Below, one piece after another: positions 27,521 through 38,500 of a DNA stretch of 43,465 nt. This stretch comes from Verrucomicrobiota bacterium. Its GTDB lineage: Bacteria; Verrucomicrobiota; Verrucomicrobiia; Verrucomicrobiales; DEV007. A program made the position numbers and the translations under genes. Each line of letters opens with the position of its first letter. The stretch's first letter is position 1. The notes beneath the pieces are model-generated. The model made no database searches. It had not been told where the DNA came from and saw only the letters and a program-made list of their open reading frames with translations. The stretch spans positions 1-43,465 of the forward strand of contig QQNE01000031.1 in the NCBI GenBank assembly GCA_003402735.1. The letters run 5' to 3'.

Positions 27521-29434
27521 TTACCAAGTGGCTTGGCGCACTGCCATCCAGGGGGCTCGCAACCATCTCCAAATGAGCGGACGGCGCGGCCCTTGGATCC
27601 GTCCCTTCCCCTTCAGGCCCGGCCGCAGGAGACCTTCCGGGTTGGCCAGTTCCGCTTCACAGAGCACAATGTTCCGACCGTCACGGGATTCGGAACGGGG
27701 GGCGATCCGGCTCACCCGGCCGTGGAAGGTCTGCCCGGGAAAACTTTCCAGGGAGAGGCTGACGGCGGCCCCTTCCCGCAACAAGGGCGCGTCGGTGGAG
27801 GAGGCGCTGAGTTCCATCAGCAAACGGTCGAGCGGGCCGATCTCGAAGAGAGGATCCCCGAGCCGCAGTGGTGCCCCTTCGGACCGTTCCAGATCGCCAC
27901 GAATCACCACGCCGCCGATCGGGGCCCTCACGGTCAGGTGCTGGTTCCGGTAGTCCAACACCGCCATTTCCTGTTCCAGGGATTCCGCTTCCAGGGTGGC
28001 CATCCGGGCCTCGGCGATTTTTCCGGAGGCCAGGGCCAAATCCGCTTCCGCCAGCGCCTTGGCCCGTCGGGCCACGGTGTCGGCCAGTTTCCAGCGGATT
28101 TCGCGCCCGTCCAATTCCGCCAGAACTTGTCCCGGTTCCACCGTTTCCCCGGCTTGGACCCGGGAGCGTTCCAGAATGCCGTCGAACGGAGCCGCCACCA
28201 CGCGGCGCACGACCGGTGCCAATTCGCAACCGGTCTCCACCGGGAACGGGGCCGGGATGGCCAGGATCGCCGCGATGCCCCAGGCCACGGCGGTGGCAAA
28301 CCGTTGCTGGTTTCGGGTGGCGCGGCGCCAGAGGCGGATCAGGCTCCCCCGGACCGGGCCGGGTTTGGCCGCGCGCAAAAGGGGAAGAAAGGAAGCGACT
28401 TCCGGTCCCGCCGCTCCGATGAGCGCCTCCAGACGGGCGGCGTCAGAAGGGGGCGTTTTCCAAAGAAAGATCCAGCCGCCACGCCGGGTTCCGTTCGGCT
28501 CCAGCAGGGGGGCGATGATCCCCAGGGAGGGGGTGAACCATTCTCTCAGGCTTTGCACGGTGGCATCGTCATCCTGCAGGGCGCCGGTCTCCGGGCCGAT
28601 GACGCGGGTTTGTCCCCGGCTGATGGCTCCGGCAATCCCGGCCTCGAGGACCGCGCGGCCCCCGCTTTGGCTCTCGGCGTGCGGGTTCCAGCCGGAAACG
28701 GCGGCGAGACGGGTCCGTCCCCTTCGTTGCACCGCGAGGGCGACCAAGTCACAGCCGAAACTGTCCCGCAAGTGATTGGCCAGGTCCCGGGTGCACTCCG
28801 GAAAGTCGCTGCCCGCGGAGGCGGCGGCAAACAATTCCGTGAGGGCAGCGGCGCGGCGGAACAGGGATCGCTCCCGGGCGGCCTCCCGGCGGGTCGTCTG
28901 CAGCATGGCCAGTTGGGCGGCCATCGGCAACAGCAGTCCGGCAGGCACCTGGAGAGATTGAGAGGGCAGCGAAGTCTGGCAGATCGCGCTGAGCACCAGT
29001 CCACGATCCATCACCGGATAGGCCCAGGCGGTGGCGGGTTGCCGGAAAAGTGGGAAGCCGACCGAAGCCAGGGCACCGGTCTTGGCGGCGAGGAGTGCGG
29101 CCTGGATCGCCGCCTGCTCCATGGACTGGACCATGTCGCCGAGCAGTTTGCGGCCGTCGTCCTCGGCGGTGGAACGATCCTCGATGACCGGTCCGGCGCA
29201 AGCACCGGGGAGGCCGGGGCTTTCGAAGCGGACGTGAAACCACCCCATGCCGCCATGCTGCTGACGGAAGGTCCGAAGCGCCGTGGCCACAAGCGTTTCC
29301 GGGGGGCAAGCGGCCAAGTTGGCCAGCAGCCTCGCCGGAATGGCGCACCGCTCCAGTCCCGCGGAAGAGGGAGAAGCGGCCTCATTGGGCACCAGGGAAA
29401 GAGGAAGTGGGGCAGCCACGGTCCCAATTTGCAT
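27521..29434 (-). CDS. GAF domain-containing HlyD-family membrane fusion protein
   Basis: This 637-residue protein joins a cytoplasmic sensor region to a periplasmic adaptor. The N-terminal 370 residues hold a GAF-like domain (about 200-350, with FGCDLVALAVQRRGRTRLAAVSGW and IAPLLEPNGTRRGGWIFLWK) preceded by a less clear related region. One membrane helix lies at about 378-396 (FATAVAWGIAAILAIPAPF). The HlyD part then shows a split lipoyl domain (VVAAPFDGILERSRVQAGETVEPGQ and HLTVRAPIGGVVI), a short coiled coil between, and a beta-barrel with GRVSRIAPRSE and NPEGLLRPGLKGKG. The start ATG 29434 is used; upstream codons read into the AT-rich promoter island. It is the first gene of a three-gene operon divergent from the giant protein gene. 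Confidence 0.85.
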   Translation of the reverse strand: MQIGTVAAPLPLSLVPNEAASPSSAGLERCAIPARLLANLAACPPETLVATALRTFRQQHGGMGWFHVRFESPGLPGACAGPVIEDRSTAEDDGRKLLGDMVQSMEQAAIQAALLAAKTGALASVGFPLFRQPATAWAYPVMDRGLVLSAICQTSLPSQSLQVPAGLLLPMAAQLAMLQTTRREAARERSLFRRAAALTELFAAASAGSDFPECTRDLANHLRDSFGCDLVALAVQRRGRTRLAAVSGWNPHAESQSGGRAVLEAGIAGAISRGQTRVIGPETGALQDDDATVQSLREWFTPSLGIIAPLLEPNGTRRGGWIFLWKTPPSDAARLEALIGAAGPEVASFLPLLRAAKPGPVRGSLIRLWRRATRNQQRFATAVAWGIAAILAIPAPFPVETGCELAPVVRRVVAAPFDGILERSRVQAGETVEPGQVLAELDGREIRWKLADTVARRAKALAEADLALASGKIAEARMATLEAESLEQEMAVLDYRNQHLTVRAPIGGVVIRGDLERSEGAPLRLGDPLFEIGPLDRLLMELSASSTDAPLLREGAAVSLSLESFPGQTFHGRVSRIAPRSESRDGRNIVLCEAELANPEGLLRPGLKGKGRIQGPRRPLIWRWLRAPWMAVRQATW

Positions 29435-29486
29435 TAAAATTATTGAAATACAAATTTTTAAGATAAGATGAAGTTTCTTTTTGGAT

Positions 29487-29515
29487 TTTATTGAATTTTC
29501 AATAATTTTTGTAAA
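29487..29515 (-). promoter_or_regulatory. Candidate sigma-70-type promoter for the GAF-HlyD operon
   Basis: On the minus strand TTTACA (29515-29510, five of six matches to TTGACA) and AATAAA (29492-29487, four of six matches to TATAAT) are separated by 17 bases. The -10 element lies about 53 bases before the ATG at 29434. In an AT-rich stretch such matches occur by chance, so this is tentative. Confidence 0.35.
29488..29505. promoter_or_regulatory. Palindrome TTATTGAA-TT-TTCAATAA, candidate operator
   Basis: Two perfect 8-base arms (29488-29495 and 29498-29505) are separated by 2 bases. The palindrome sits in the centre of the divergent promoter island and overlaps the candidate minus-strand promoter. 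A dimeric regulator bound here could control both the giant protein and its presumed exporter. The palindrome is seen; the role is inferred. Confidence 0.45.
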
Positions 29516-29538
29516 CTTATGCGTTCGCTGTTCCGTCC

Positions 29539-32500
29539 ATGAATCGCTCCGCATCTCTCTCCCCTCGCCGCCGTCATCTTCTCGCTTTCGAGGCTCTCGA
29601 GGCGCGAGTCCTTTTCGATGGGGCTCCGGACGCGCCGGTTGCCGACGTCCAGGTCTCCGTGGCGGAGGAGAAGCTGATCAACCAGGACGCGACCTTTACC
29701 ATCACGTTCGACAACACCGGCACCCGGGAGGGATATGCGCCGTATGTGGATTTCATTGCGCCGGCGGCCTTGCAGATCCAGAGCGCGACGACTTTTGGGG
29801 CGGGCGCGACCAATCCCTCCGGAAGCGCGGTCGTTCCGATCGGCCGGATTGCTGCGGATGGACAACTGGTGCATGTGGGCACGGGCGTTCCCGTGGATCA
29901 TCCGATGTATGCAGGAGCCAGTGACGGGGGAACCTACGGACGGGCGGGTTCCGGCACCTCCCCGGTGCTCTACAACGTGGCGGGTAATCCCTCACTGGTG
30001 GGCATGTATGTCTATTCCGCGCAGCTGCCGTTTGGGAGTTACACGCCGGGCAATCCGGCGGCCTCGGTGCAATTCACGGGGAGCTTGGAGAAAGCCAACG
30101 GCATTTTGCCGCATCAGGAGGTGGTGACGTATGCCACCGGAGGCTTTGCCTACGGGGCCGATGCGCTGCACAATCCGGTGACGGACAGCCCCGTGTCCGG
30201 GAATGTGAGTTCCGCCGGAGTGTCGGCCCTGATCATGGATCTGGCAAAAACGGCCCTGGTGCCGGAAGAGGACGGGGCATTCACCGGGGAAAACGTTTCC
30301 GGTCCGAATCATCCGGTCACGCACCGGTTGACGGTGAACCTGGCCGCGGGGGAGAAGGTGACGAACCTAGTGATTCGCGATGTTTTGCCGGATGATCTGG
30401 CTTACAAGGGAAATGTCACCGTAACCTTCGGTGCGGGCACGTCCGGTTCCCGGAATTTCGTGATCCAGGCGGAGCCGGAGCTGAACACGGACGGACTCAC
30501 GGCGGTGGACCCGGCGGACAACGAACTCCGCATCGTGGTGGACCAGATCATTGGGCAGGGTGGAGGCGACATCGTCGTGACTTACACCACGTTTGTTCCG
30601 TATCGGGAAGTCGGCGGACAGTTGGTGGTGCAGGCGGTGAGCGGTCAGGAGGGCGATCTGGATCCCGGAGAGTATGACGACGCCTCGGTTACCGCGTGGT
30701 ATGACCCGGACGGGAGCGGACCCGCCTTGTCCTACCTGATCGGCGATGACGAGGGGCCGATGCAACCCGGCACGGCGCTGCGCTCTTTTGGTGCGGATAC
30801 CGATTTCCGCATCGAGGAACATTCCCTGGCGATTCAGAAGGGGGTGGGCTTCGCTCCCGGCGGGGATCGTGCGGCTGCGGGCGCCTCCCAGGGAGATGTT
30901 CTGCAATACTCGATGAATTTCCAGATCTCCGACTACTTCGCCTTCGATCAGGTGGTCATCGACGATCTCCTGGGCGACGGACAGGAATTCCTTCCGGGGG
31001 ACGGACGACTGGGGTTTGACCGGGACGCGCTGGAGCTCTTGCCGCAACTGACCTTCAACATGCACGGGGCGTCGGTGACGGTTTTGTTTGATTCGGCGAA
31101 TTTTCAGGCCACGGAAAATCCCAATGGCACGACCTCGATCCATTTCGATGTGTATCAGCAGTTGGTGGATTCCGGATTCATCGCCGCCGGGGCGCCGCTT
31201 CTGGGTGGATTTGTGGAGAGTTCGGGGACCGCCCCGTCCGCGTTGGGGCCTGGGAATTTCAATGGCGGAGCCACCACCGGGACCGTGACTTTCCGGGTCA
31301 AGGTGCGCGAAGCGTATCAGAACGATTTCGTCACGGACTCCCGGATCAATCAGGGGGACGTCTTGCGCAACACCGTCACCATCACTGGACGCAACCTGGA
31401 CATCGAGACCTTTGCTCCCCTGGCCAGTGTCTCCGACGGCAGTGCCGCCTCGATTTCGATTCCGGTGGGCGGGGTGACCAAGCAGATTCATTCCGTGACG
31501 CACGCGGGAACGGTCCTCCCGGCTGCGGCCCTGGAAAACGGTCGTCAGGTGGTGCCGGGAGACGTGGTGACCTGGAAGCTCACCTATCAGCTGCCGATTT
31601 CCGAGTTCGAGGCGCTGACGCTGACCGATTACCTGCCGATGCCGATCTTCAACGCCGGGCTGTTGGATACCACGCAGGTCCATGCCTGGAATCCGGCCAC
31701 CTTCAACACCGCCGGTCGCATCAGCTTCGGCCCCGGCGACACGTTTTTTGGGACCGGAGGACCGTCGGTGACCGGCGACGGAGGGATCGACGATGCCACG
31801 GGATATCTGGCGCCGGGCCAGCCCACCATCACCGTGAATCCGGCCTACAACAGTTTCACGATCCACTTCGGGGATTACGTCATCCCGGAGACGGCCAGCC
31901 CGGTGGCCACGACGATCGAGATCTACGTCTCCACGTTGATCCAGGACGGTCTTTACGCGGACGGTCTGTTGTTCACGAACCAGGTGGAGGTGCGGGAACA
32001 AAACTCCACCGTGGCGGCCGTTTCGACCAACCAGATCGCGCAAATCGACCTGACGGTCCCGGAGCTGCGCATCACCAAGGGGATTGTGGCCGCCTCCAGC
32101 CCGCATCAGGGAACCTTCACGGCGGCCACCGGCCCGGCTGGCGTCACGTTCAACGCCCCGGGCAGCTCCGCAGCTTTTTCGGGAACGGTGTCATCGGGCG
32201 GGTTGGCGGTCACGCCGCTCAATTCCGATCTGAACAATCTCGATGCCGGGGACGTGGTCACCTTCGCGATCACCCTGGAGAATTCCGGCAGCGGAACCTT
32301 TGGCGCCTTCGATGTGCGGGTCAGTGATGCGCTCCCGGCTGGGTTTGTCCTTCCGGGGGCCCTCGGGGCGGTGCCTCTGAATTTGCGGGTCACGGATGGA
32401 ACCGGCGCTTCGTTGGCCTACACGATTCTCGGCGGCGGGACGGCTGCGGATTTTTTTGTTCATGGGCTGGAGTTGACAGATCTTTCTGCGGCCCAGGGAA

Positions 32501-35500
32501 GCATCGCGGAATATGATCCCACGAATGGCCGCAACGTGGTGATCATCGCGTATGACCTGGTGCTGGCGGACTCGGTGCAAGCGGCCTCTTCCCAGACCAA
32601 CACCGCCACCCTGCAAAACTATTCCTACCGGGAAGGTGGGTTGGATTACGCCACCGCGGCAGACAGCGACAGCGCCACGGTGAACGTCCTGCAGCCGATG
32701 ATCACGAAGAGCGTGGTCGACACCAGTCATGACGACATCGCCAACCAGGATGTGGCGGGAGGGGGTGGCGTGGATCAGGCCGCCGTGGGGGAAGTGATCA
32801 CCTACGAGGTGACCGTCACCGTGCCGGAGGGGGAGATGACGAATGTGCGGTTCCGGGACACCCTGCCCACCGGCTTGGCGTTCCTGGCGTTGGACAGCGT
32901 GACGGCGTCCGCCGGACTGAGCCTGTCCGTGGGAGGCTGGGGATCCGTCGTGGGAATCGTGAGCGGGGGAACGGCGGGCAGCGCGAACCAGGGGACCGTG
33001 CTGGAACTCGGGTTTGGCACCAGTGTGGGGCTCGGAACCCTGACCAACTCCAATCGGGACAACACGGTCATGGAGACCATTGTGATCCGGTATCGGGCCG
33101 TGGTCACCAACGTGAACAGCAATGATCGTGGGGACGTTCTCCAGAACGAGGCGACCCTGACATGGCAAGTGAGTGGAACCGATCAATCGCGCTCCGCCTC
33201 GGATTCGGTGACGATCGTGGAACCCCTCGTCAGCGTGACCAAGGACGCCTCCGCCAGTTCGGTGGAAGGGGATGACCTGGTCACCTACACCCTGGTGATC
33301 ACAAACCTCAACCAGGCAAATGTTGCGGAGGCCTACGACCTGGTGCTCGAGGATTTGCTGCCTGCCGGTGTCTCCTATGCAGGCGCTTTGACCCATGTTT
33401 CCGGAGTGGCACCGGATGTCGGCACGCTGCTCTTTGATGCACCCGCCGGTCTGCAGGGGACCGTCCGTGCGCTGTATTCCCGGCTCGGGCGCGGTCAATC
33501 CAGTACGCTGAGTTTTCAGGTGAGGGTCGATGACGGACTGAACATCGGCACCGTGGTCAGCAACACCGTCCGGGTGAGTGCCACGAGTCTGCCCGGAACT
33601 TCCGCCTCCGCAACCTCTTACAACTCGTTCGGGGTGGAGCGGACCGGAGATTCTTCCGGGATCGGTGGGGCCGCGAATGATTACCAGGCAAGTGATCCCG
33701 CCTCGTTCACGGTGGTGCAGCCGACGTTGATCTCGAAGACAGTGGTGGACACCTCCGAAGAGCACACGGGGGCGGACGCCACGTCCCTTGGCACGGTTCG
33801 CGCCGCGATCGGCGAGGTGGTGCGCTTTGCGGTGACCTTTGAGATTCCCCAGGCCAACAGCCCCTCGGTTCAGTTGGTGGACACGCTGGATTCGCGTCTG
33901 TTTTGGCTCGGGGTGGCGCAAAACAATGTGCAGATTCGCTTTGACGGGTTTGATCCCAGCGGAAGCACGTTGGGCCTGGGCGGGGATCTGGCCGGGGCCA
34001 ACGGCACCACGATTGCCTTGGACCCGTCCCGGATCTCGTTCGATGCCGCGACCAACCGGGTCACCTTCGCGCTCGGAGATCTCCTCAACACGGAGTTGGA
34101 TACCGCAGCGCCCGAGACGGTCACGATTCTCTATAACGCGGTGGTGCGCAATGCCGCTGCGGTGGATCGCGGAGATGTCCTGCTCAATAGCGCCCAGTTG
34201 CGGGCCAACGGTGTGAACCTGGGCACCCCGCTGTCCGCGAGTGTGACCGTGGTGGAACCGGTCCTCACCGTGACCAAAACGGACGCCGGTCTGGCCACTG
34301 CCGATGCCGGGGACGTGATCGATTACCGGATTCGGGTGAGTGCTTCCGCTGCGTTGAATGCCACGACGGCATTTGACCTTGTCCTGACCGATTCCGTGCC
34401 CGCCGGATTGGAGATTTTGTCAGGGACCCTGATCTTCAGTGGGCTTCCCGCTTATGTGGTGGGTGGCAGTGTGAGTTTCCTCAACCAGGACATCACCGCC
34501 TCGGTGAATGAATTGCGTCCCGGTGACTTTTTCGATGTTCTCTTCCAGGCGCGGGTCCGGGACAGCGGAGCGGATTTGATCCAAGCGGGGGAACGGATTC
34601 AAAACACGGCGTTGCTGACCTTCTCATCGCTCCCTTCCGACGGAACGGACAACGGGCAGTCTGGGAATGCCACCGGAAGTGAGTCCGGGACGCCCGGCAG
34701 TGCTGGAGGGGAACGCATCTATAACGCATCGGGAAGTGATTTCTTCAGCGCACCCGTTCCGGTGTTGAGCAAGGTGCTGGGAAATCCGGCGGACCTGACC
34801 TATACCATCGGAGAGACCGTGGAATATGTGATGACCCTCACCGTGCCCGAGGGACGCACGGGAGGACCGGAGGCCTACATTCTGGATGCCGTCCAAGCGG
34901 GGTTGAGTTTCGTGTCAGGATCACTCTCGGTGACGGTCGGAAACGGCATCACGATCGGCGTGTCCGGGTTGTTGAACGAGGCGAACGGCGATTTCTTCAC
35001 CCGGGTGGACGACGGGTCGGGCATGGCGGAACTTCTGCGGTTTGACTTCGGGCATCTGGACTTCAACCGCGGCGGGGCGTTGGATGGGCTCGCCTCACAA
35101 ACCGTCGAGATTCGTTATCGGGTATCGATTGACAATCTCGTGATCAATCAAGCGGCCTCGACGCGCAACAACATCGCGGATTTCTATTATACAGATGACG
35201 ATGGCACCACGCGGAACCTGGCCAGTGATGTCTCCGGAGATCTCGATACCATCATCACGATCGTGGAGCCGGTGGTTGGGGTGGACAAGCAGATTGTCAG
35301 CATTCCAACTCACCCGGACGCGGGGGACACCGTGACCTATCGGTTGGTGATCTCGCACACCGGAACGGCGCAGCCTTTCAATGTGTCGGCTTACGACCTC
35401 ACTCTCCGGGATGTGCTGCCTGCTCATCTCGTCCTGGATCCCTCTTCCTTCACCGCGGTGCGGAATGGAACCACGGATGTGGATGATTGGTTCCAGGTCA

Positions 35501-38500
35501 CCGCAGGCGGACTGGAGGCGGTGGCGGGGGCCGTGGACTTGGCCCCGGGTGACCAGATCGTGATCTCTTACAATGCCACCATCTCCTCGGGGGTTCGTGA
35601 TGGCGATCTGTTCCTCAACCGGGTGGATATCGAGTGGACCACGCTCGACGGGGTGGTGGCAGGGGAACGGGGCGGCGATGGCGATCTGGACAATCCGGCC
35701 GGACCGAGCAATCCCAACGATTACGAGGGAGGAGACAGCGTCTCGTTTGCCGCGGATCTGACACCGGTTTTCGCGGTGACCAAGGAGATCGAAGGCACTT
35801 CCGCCGGGCACACCGGCAATGCGGCCGGCACCGGCATCGCCCTGACGGATTTGGTGATCGGTGAGACCGTTACCTACCGCATCACCGCCACGATCGGGAG
35901 GGGCACCACGGACCATGTGCGTCTGGTGGATGTGTTGAGCACGGCCAACGGGAAGTTGCACATCCTGAACGTCAGTTACACGGCCGGTGCCGCGTTGCGA
36001 CTGGCCAGTGGCGACCCCATCGGCGGTCTCATTCCGGCGCTCTCCGATGCCTCGGGGGCGGATGGCTACATCGATCGGGTGGAACTGAACTTCGGCACGG
36101 TCATCAATGATCCTGCCCTGTCGCTCGATCCCGCGGACGAACAGATCATCCTCCTGGTGGAAGCGGTGGTCGTCAACGACGCCGCCAATCAGCAGGGGGA
36201 CGTGATCCGCAACACCGGCACGCTTCATTTCGACGATGCCAGCGGGGCACAAAGTTTGAACGGTTCGGTGGACGTCGAGATTTTGGAGCCCGCAATCGGG
36301 GTCGTCAAAACGGTGGTCAGCGCCCCGCCCACGCCGCAAGCCGGGGATTTGATTTCTTATCAGATTGAGCTGGTCAATTCCGGCGGGGCGGATGCCTTTG
36401 AGGTGGACTTTGCCGATGTCGTCCCGGTCGGCATGGAGCTCGACCCGGCCAGTTTTTCCGCTGTCAGGAACAGCGATTCCCTCGATGTCAGTTCCTGGTT
36501 TGCCGTCACCGGCACGGGCATCACCACCATCAATCCGCTGAACCTGGCGGCTGCGGAAGGGCTGACCCTGACCTATGGAGCCCGGATCCTGACATCCGTC
36601 CCGGACGGGTTCCGGTTGACCAATGAAAGCAATGTCACCTGGACTTCCTTGCCTGCCGGTGAGCTGGGGGCTCGTTCCGGGAACGGCACGGGACCGAACG
36701 ATTACCAGGCGGGCGATGCCGCCACCGTGGTGGCCAACCTCGTGCCGGTGTTCTCCAAGACCGTTCTGAGCACCAGCGCCGGCCACACCGGCAGCAGCCT
36801 GGGCAACGCCGCGCTCACCGATTTGGTGATCGGTGAGACCGTGACCTACGAACTGGCGGTTCAGTTGGGGAGAGGGACCACCCACGGCGTCGTCCTCGAG
36901 GATTTGCTCGACTTGTCCCGCGGGATTCTCGATCTGCGCGCGGTGCGGGTGGAAATCGGCGGCGCCCTCACCGCGACCATTCCCGCACCGATCCTGACCG
37001 ACAGCAACGGGGATGGCTTTGTGGATCAGGTGCGGCTGGATTTCGGGACCGTGGTCAACGATCCCGCGGGCTCGACCGGGATCGCGGACGAGCAGATCCG
37101 GGTGTTCATCGATGCCGTGGTGGTCAATGTCCTGGCCAATCAGGGCGGGGACGTCCTCACCAACACCGGGCGCCTGACGGTCCTGGAAGATACCGATGGC
37201 GATGGAACCGCCGACGATGCCGTGGTGCGTTCCTCGGCGGTGGACGTGGAGATCCATGAACCGGTCCTTCAAATCGCCAAGACCATTCCGTCCGGGATCA
37301 CCCAGGCCGATGCGGAGGATGTGGTGGGGTATCGCGTGGTGATCTCCCAGACATCGGCCGTGGAGGCCTTTGATTTGACGATGCGCGATGTCTTGCCGGC
37401 GCAGATGGAGCTTCTGATTGGGACGTTTTCGGCCGTCCGGACCAGCGACGGGGCCGATTTGAGTGCGCTGTTCACGGTGGGGAGTAGCGGGTTCAGCCGC
37501 TCCGGCAATGGCCTGGGACTGGTCCCGGGTGATTCCATCGTGATTCTTTATGAGGCAAAGGTCTTGTCGACGGTGACGGACGGCTTGGTCTTGAACACCC
37601 GGGCCGATCTCGAGTGGACCACGATCGCTGGCACCGCCGCCGACGAAAGAACTGGGGATCAGGACTTCGACAGCGCGGTCGGTCCGGCCAACGCGAATGA
37701 TCAGGAGAACGGGGCAAGCCGTGCGATCACCGCCGAAATCAGTCCGCTGCACGGCTTTGCCAAGTCGGTGCTGGCCACATCCGCCGCGCACACCGCGGGG
37801 ACGCAAGTGGTGGTTGGCGAGACCGTGACCTTCCAGCTCACGGCGCAGATCGGGCGCGGGACCAACGGAGGCGTGGTCCTCGAGGACATCCTGGCTCTGG
37901 GCAACGGCATCCTGGACGTCCGCGCGGTGCGGGTGGAAATCGGCGGCGCCCTCACCGCGACCATCCCCGCACCGATCCTGACCGACAGCAACGGGGATGG
38001 TTTTGTGGATCAGGTGCGGCTGGATTTCGGGACCGTGGTCAACGATCCCGCCGGCTCGACCGGGATCGCGGACGAGCAGATCCGGGTGTTCATCGATGCC
38101 GTGGTGGTCAATGTCCTGGCCAATCAGGGCGGGGATCTGATCAACAACACCGGGCGACTCACCCTGTTGGAAGACACCGACGGGGATGGGAACGCCACGG
38201 AAGCGGTGGTGCGCGAGTCGTCGGCCCTGGTGGAATTGGTGGAGCCCCAACTCACGCTCACCAAGACCATCGAGCATCAGCCGATTCATCCCGACGCCGG
38301 GGATCTCGTCTCCTATCAGGTCATCCTTCGCAACACCTCGGCCATCGATGCCTTCGATGTCCGCTTCCAGGATGTCCTGTCCGCGAATCTGGCCCTCAAA
38401 GCCGCCAGTTTCGTCGCGATCCGGACCAGCGACGGCGCCGATGTGTCAGGGTTCTTTCACGTCGCCGCTTTCGGTGCGGGAGCGGACTCGATCGTTCAGG

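Larger units (their letters stand above)
29435..29538. promoter_or_regulatory. AT-rich divergent promoter island
   Basis: This 104-base gap between the GAF-HlyD gene and the giant protein gene is strongly A+T-rich while its surroundings exceed 60% G+C. It must hold promoters for both arms. No clear Shine-Dalgarno sequence precedes either start codon. The contained palindrome and the minus-strand promoter candidate are listed separately. Confidence 0.65.

Noticed and set aside
24780-27572. A 930-codon minus-strand frame overlapping the M50-HlyD gene in another phase
   Set aside because: It is Pro/Arg-rich throughout, has no domain, and overlaps a gene whose catalytic motifs are all intact.
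25088-29437. A 1449-codon open frame on the plus strand opposite the M50 and GAF-HlyD genes
   Set aside because: It is antisense to two proteins with clear domain motifs and has a Gly/Arg/Gln-rich composition without any domain. Long mirror frames are expected in G+C-rich coding DNA.
35095-38289. A 1064-codon open frame on the minus strand opposite the giant gene, and similar frames at 30367-32106, 32191-33921 and 38446-40803
   Set aside because: These are antisense shadows of the repeat gene; their repeats merely mirror those of the plus strand, and their His/Arg/Asp-rich composition is not protein-like.
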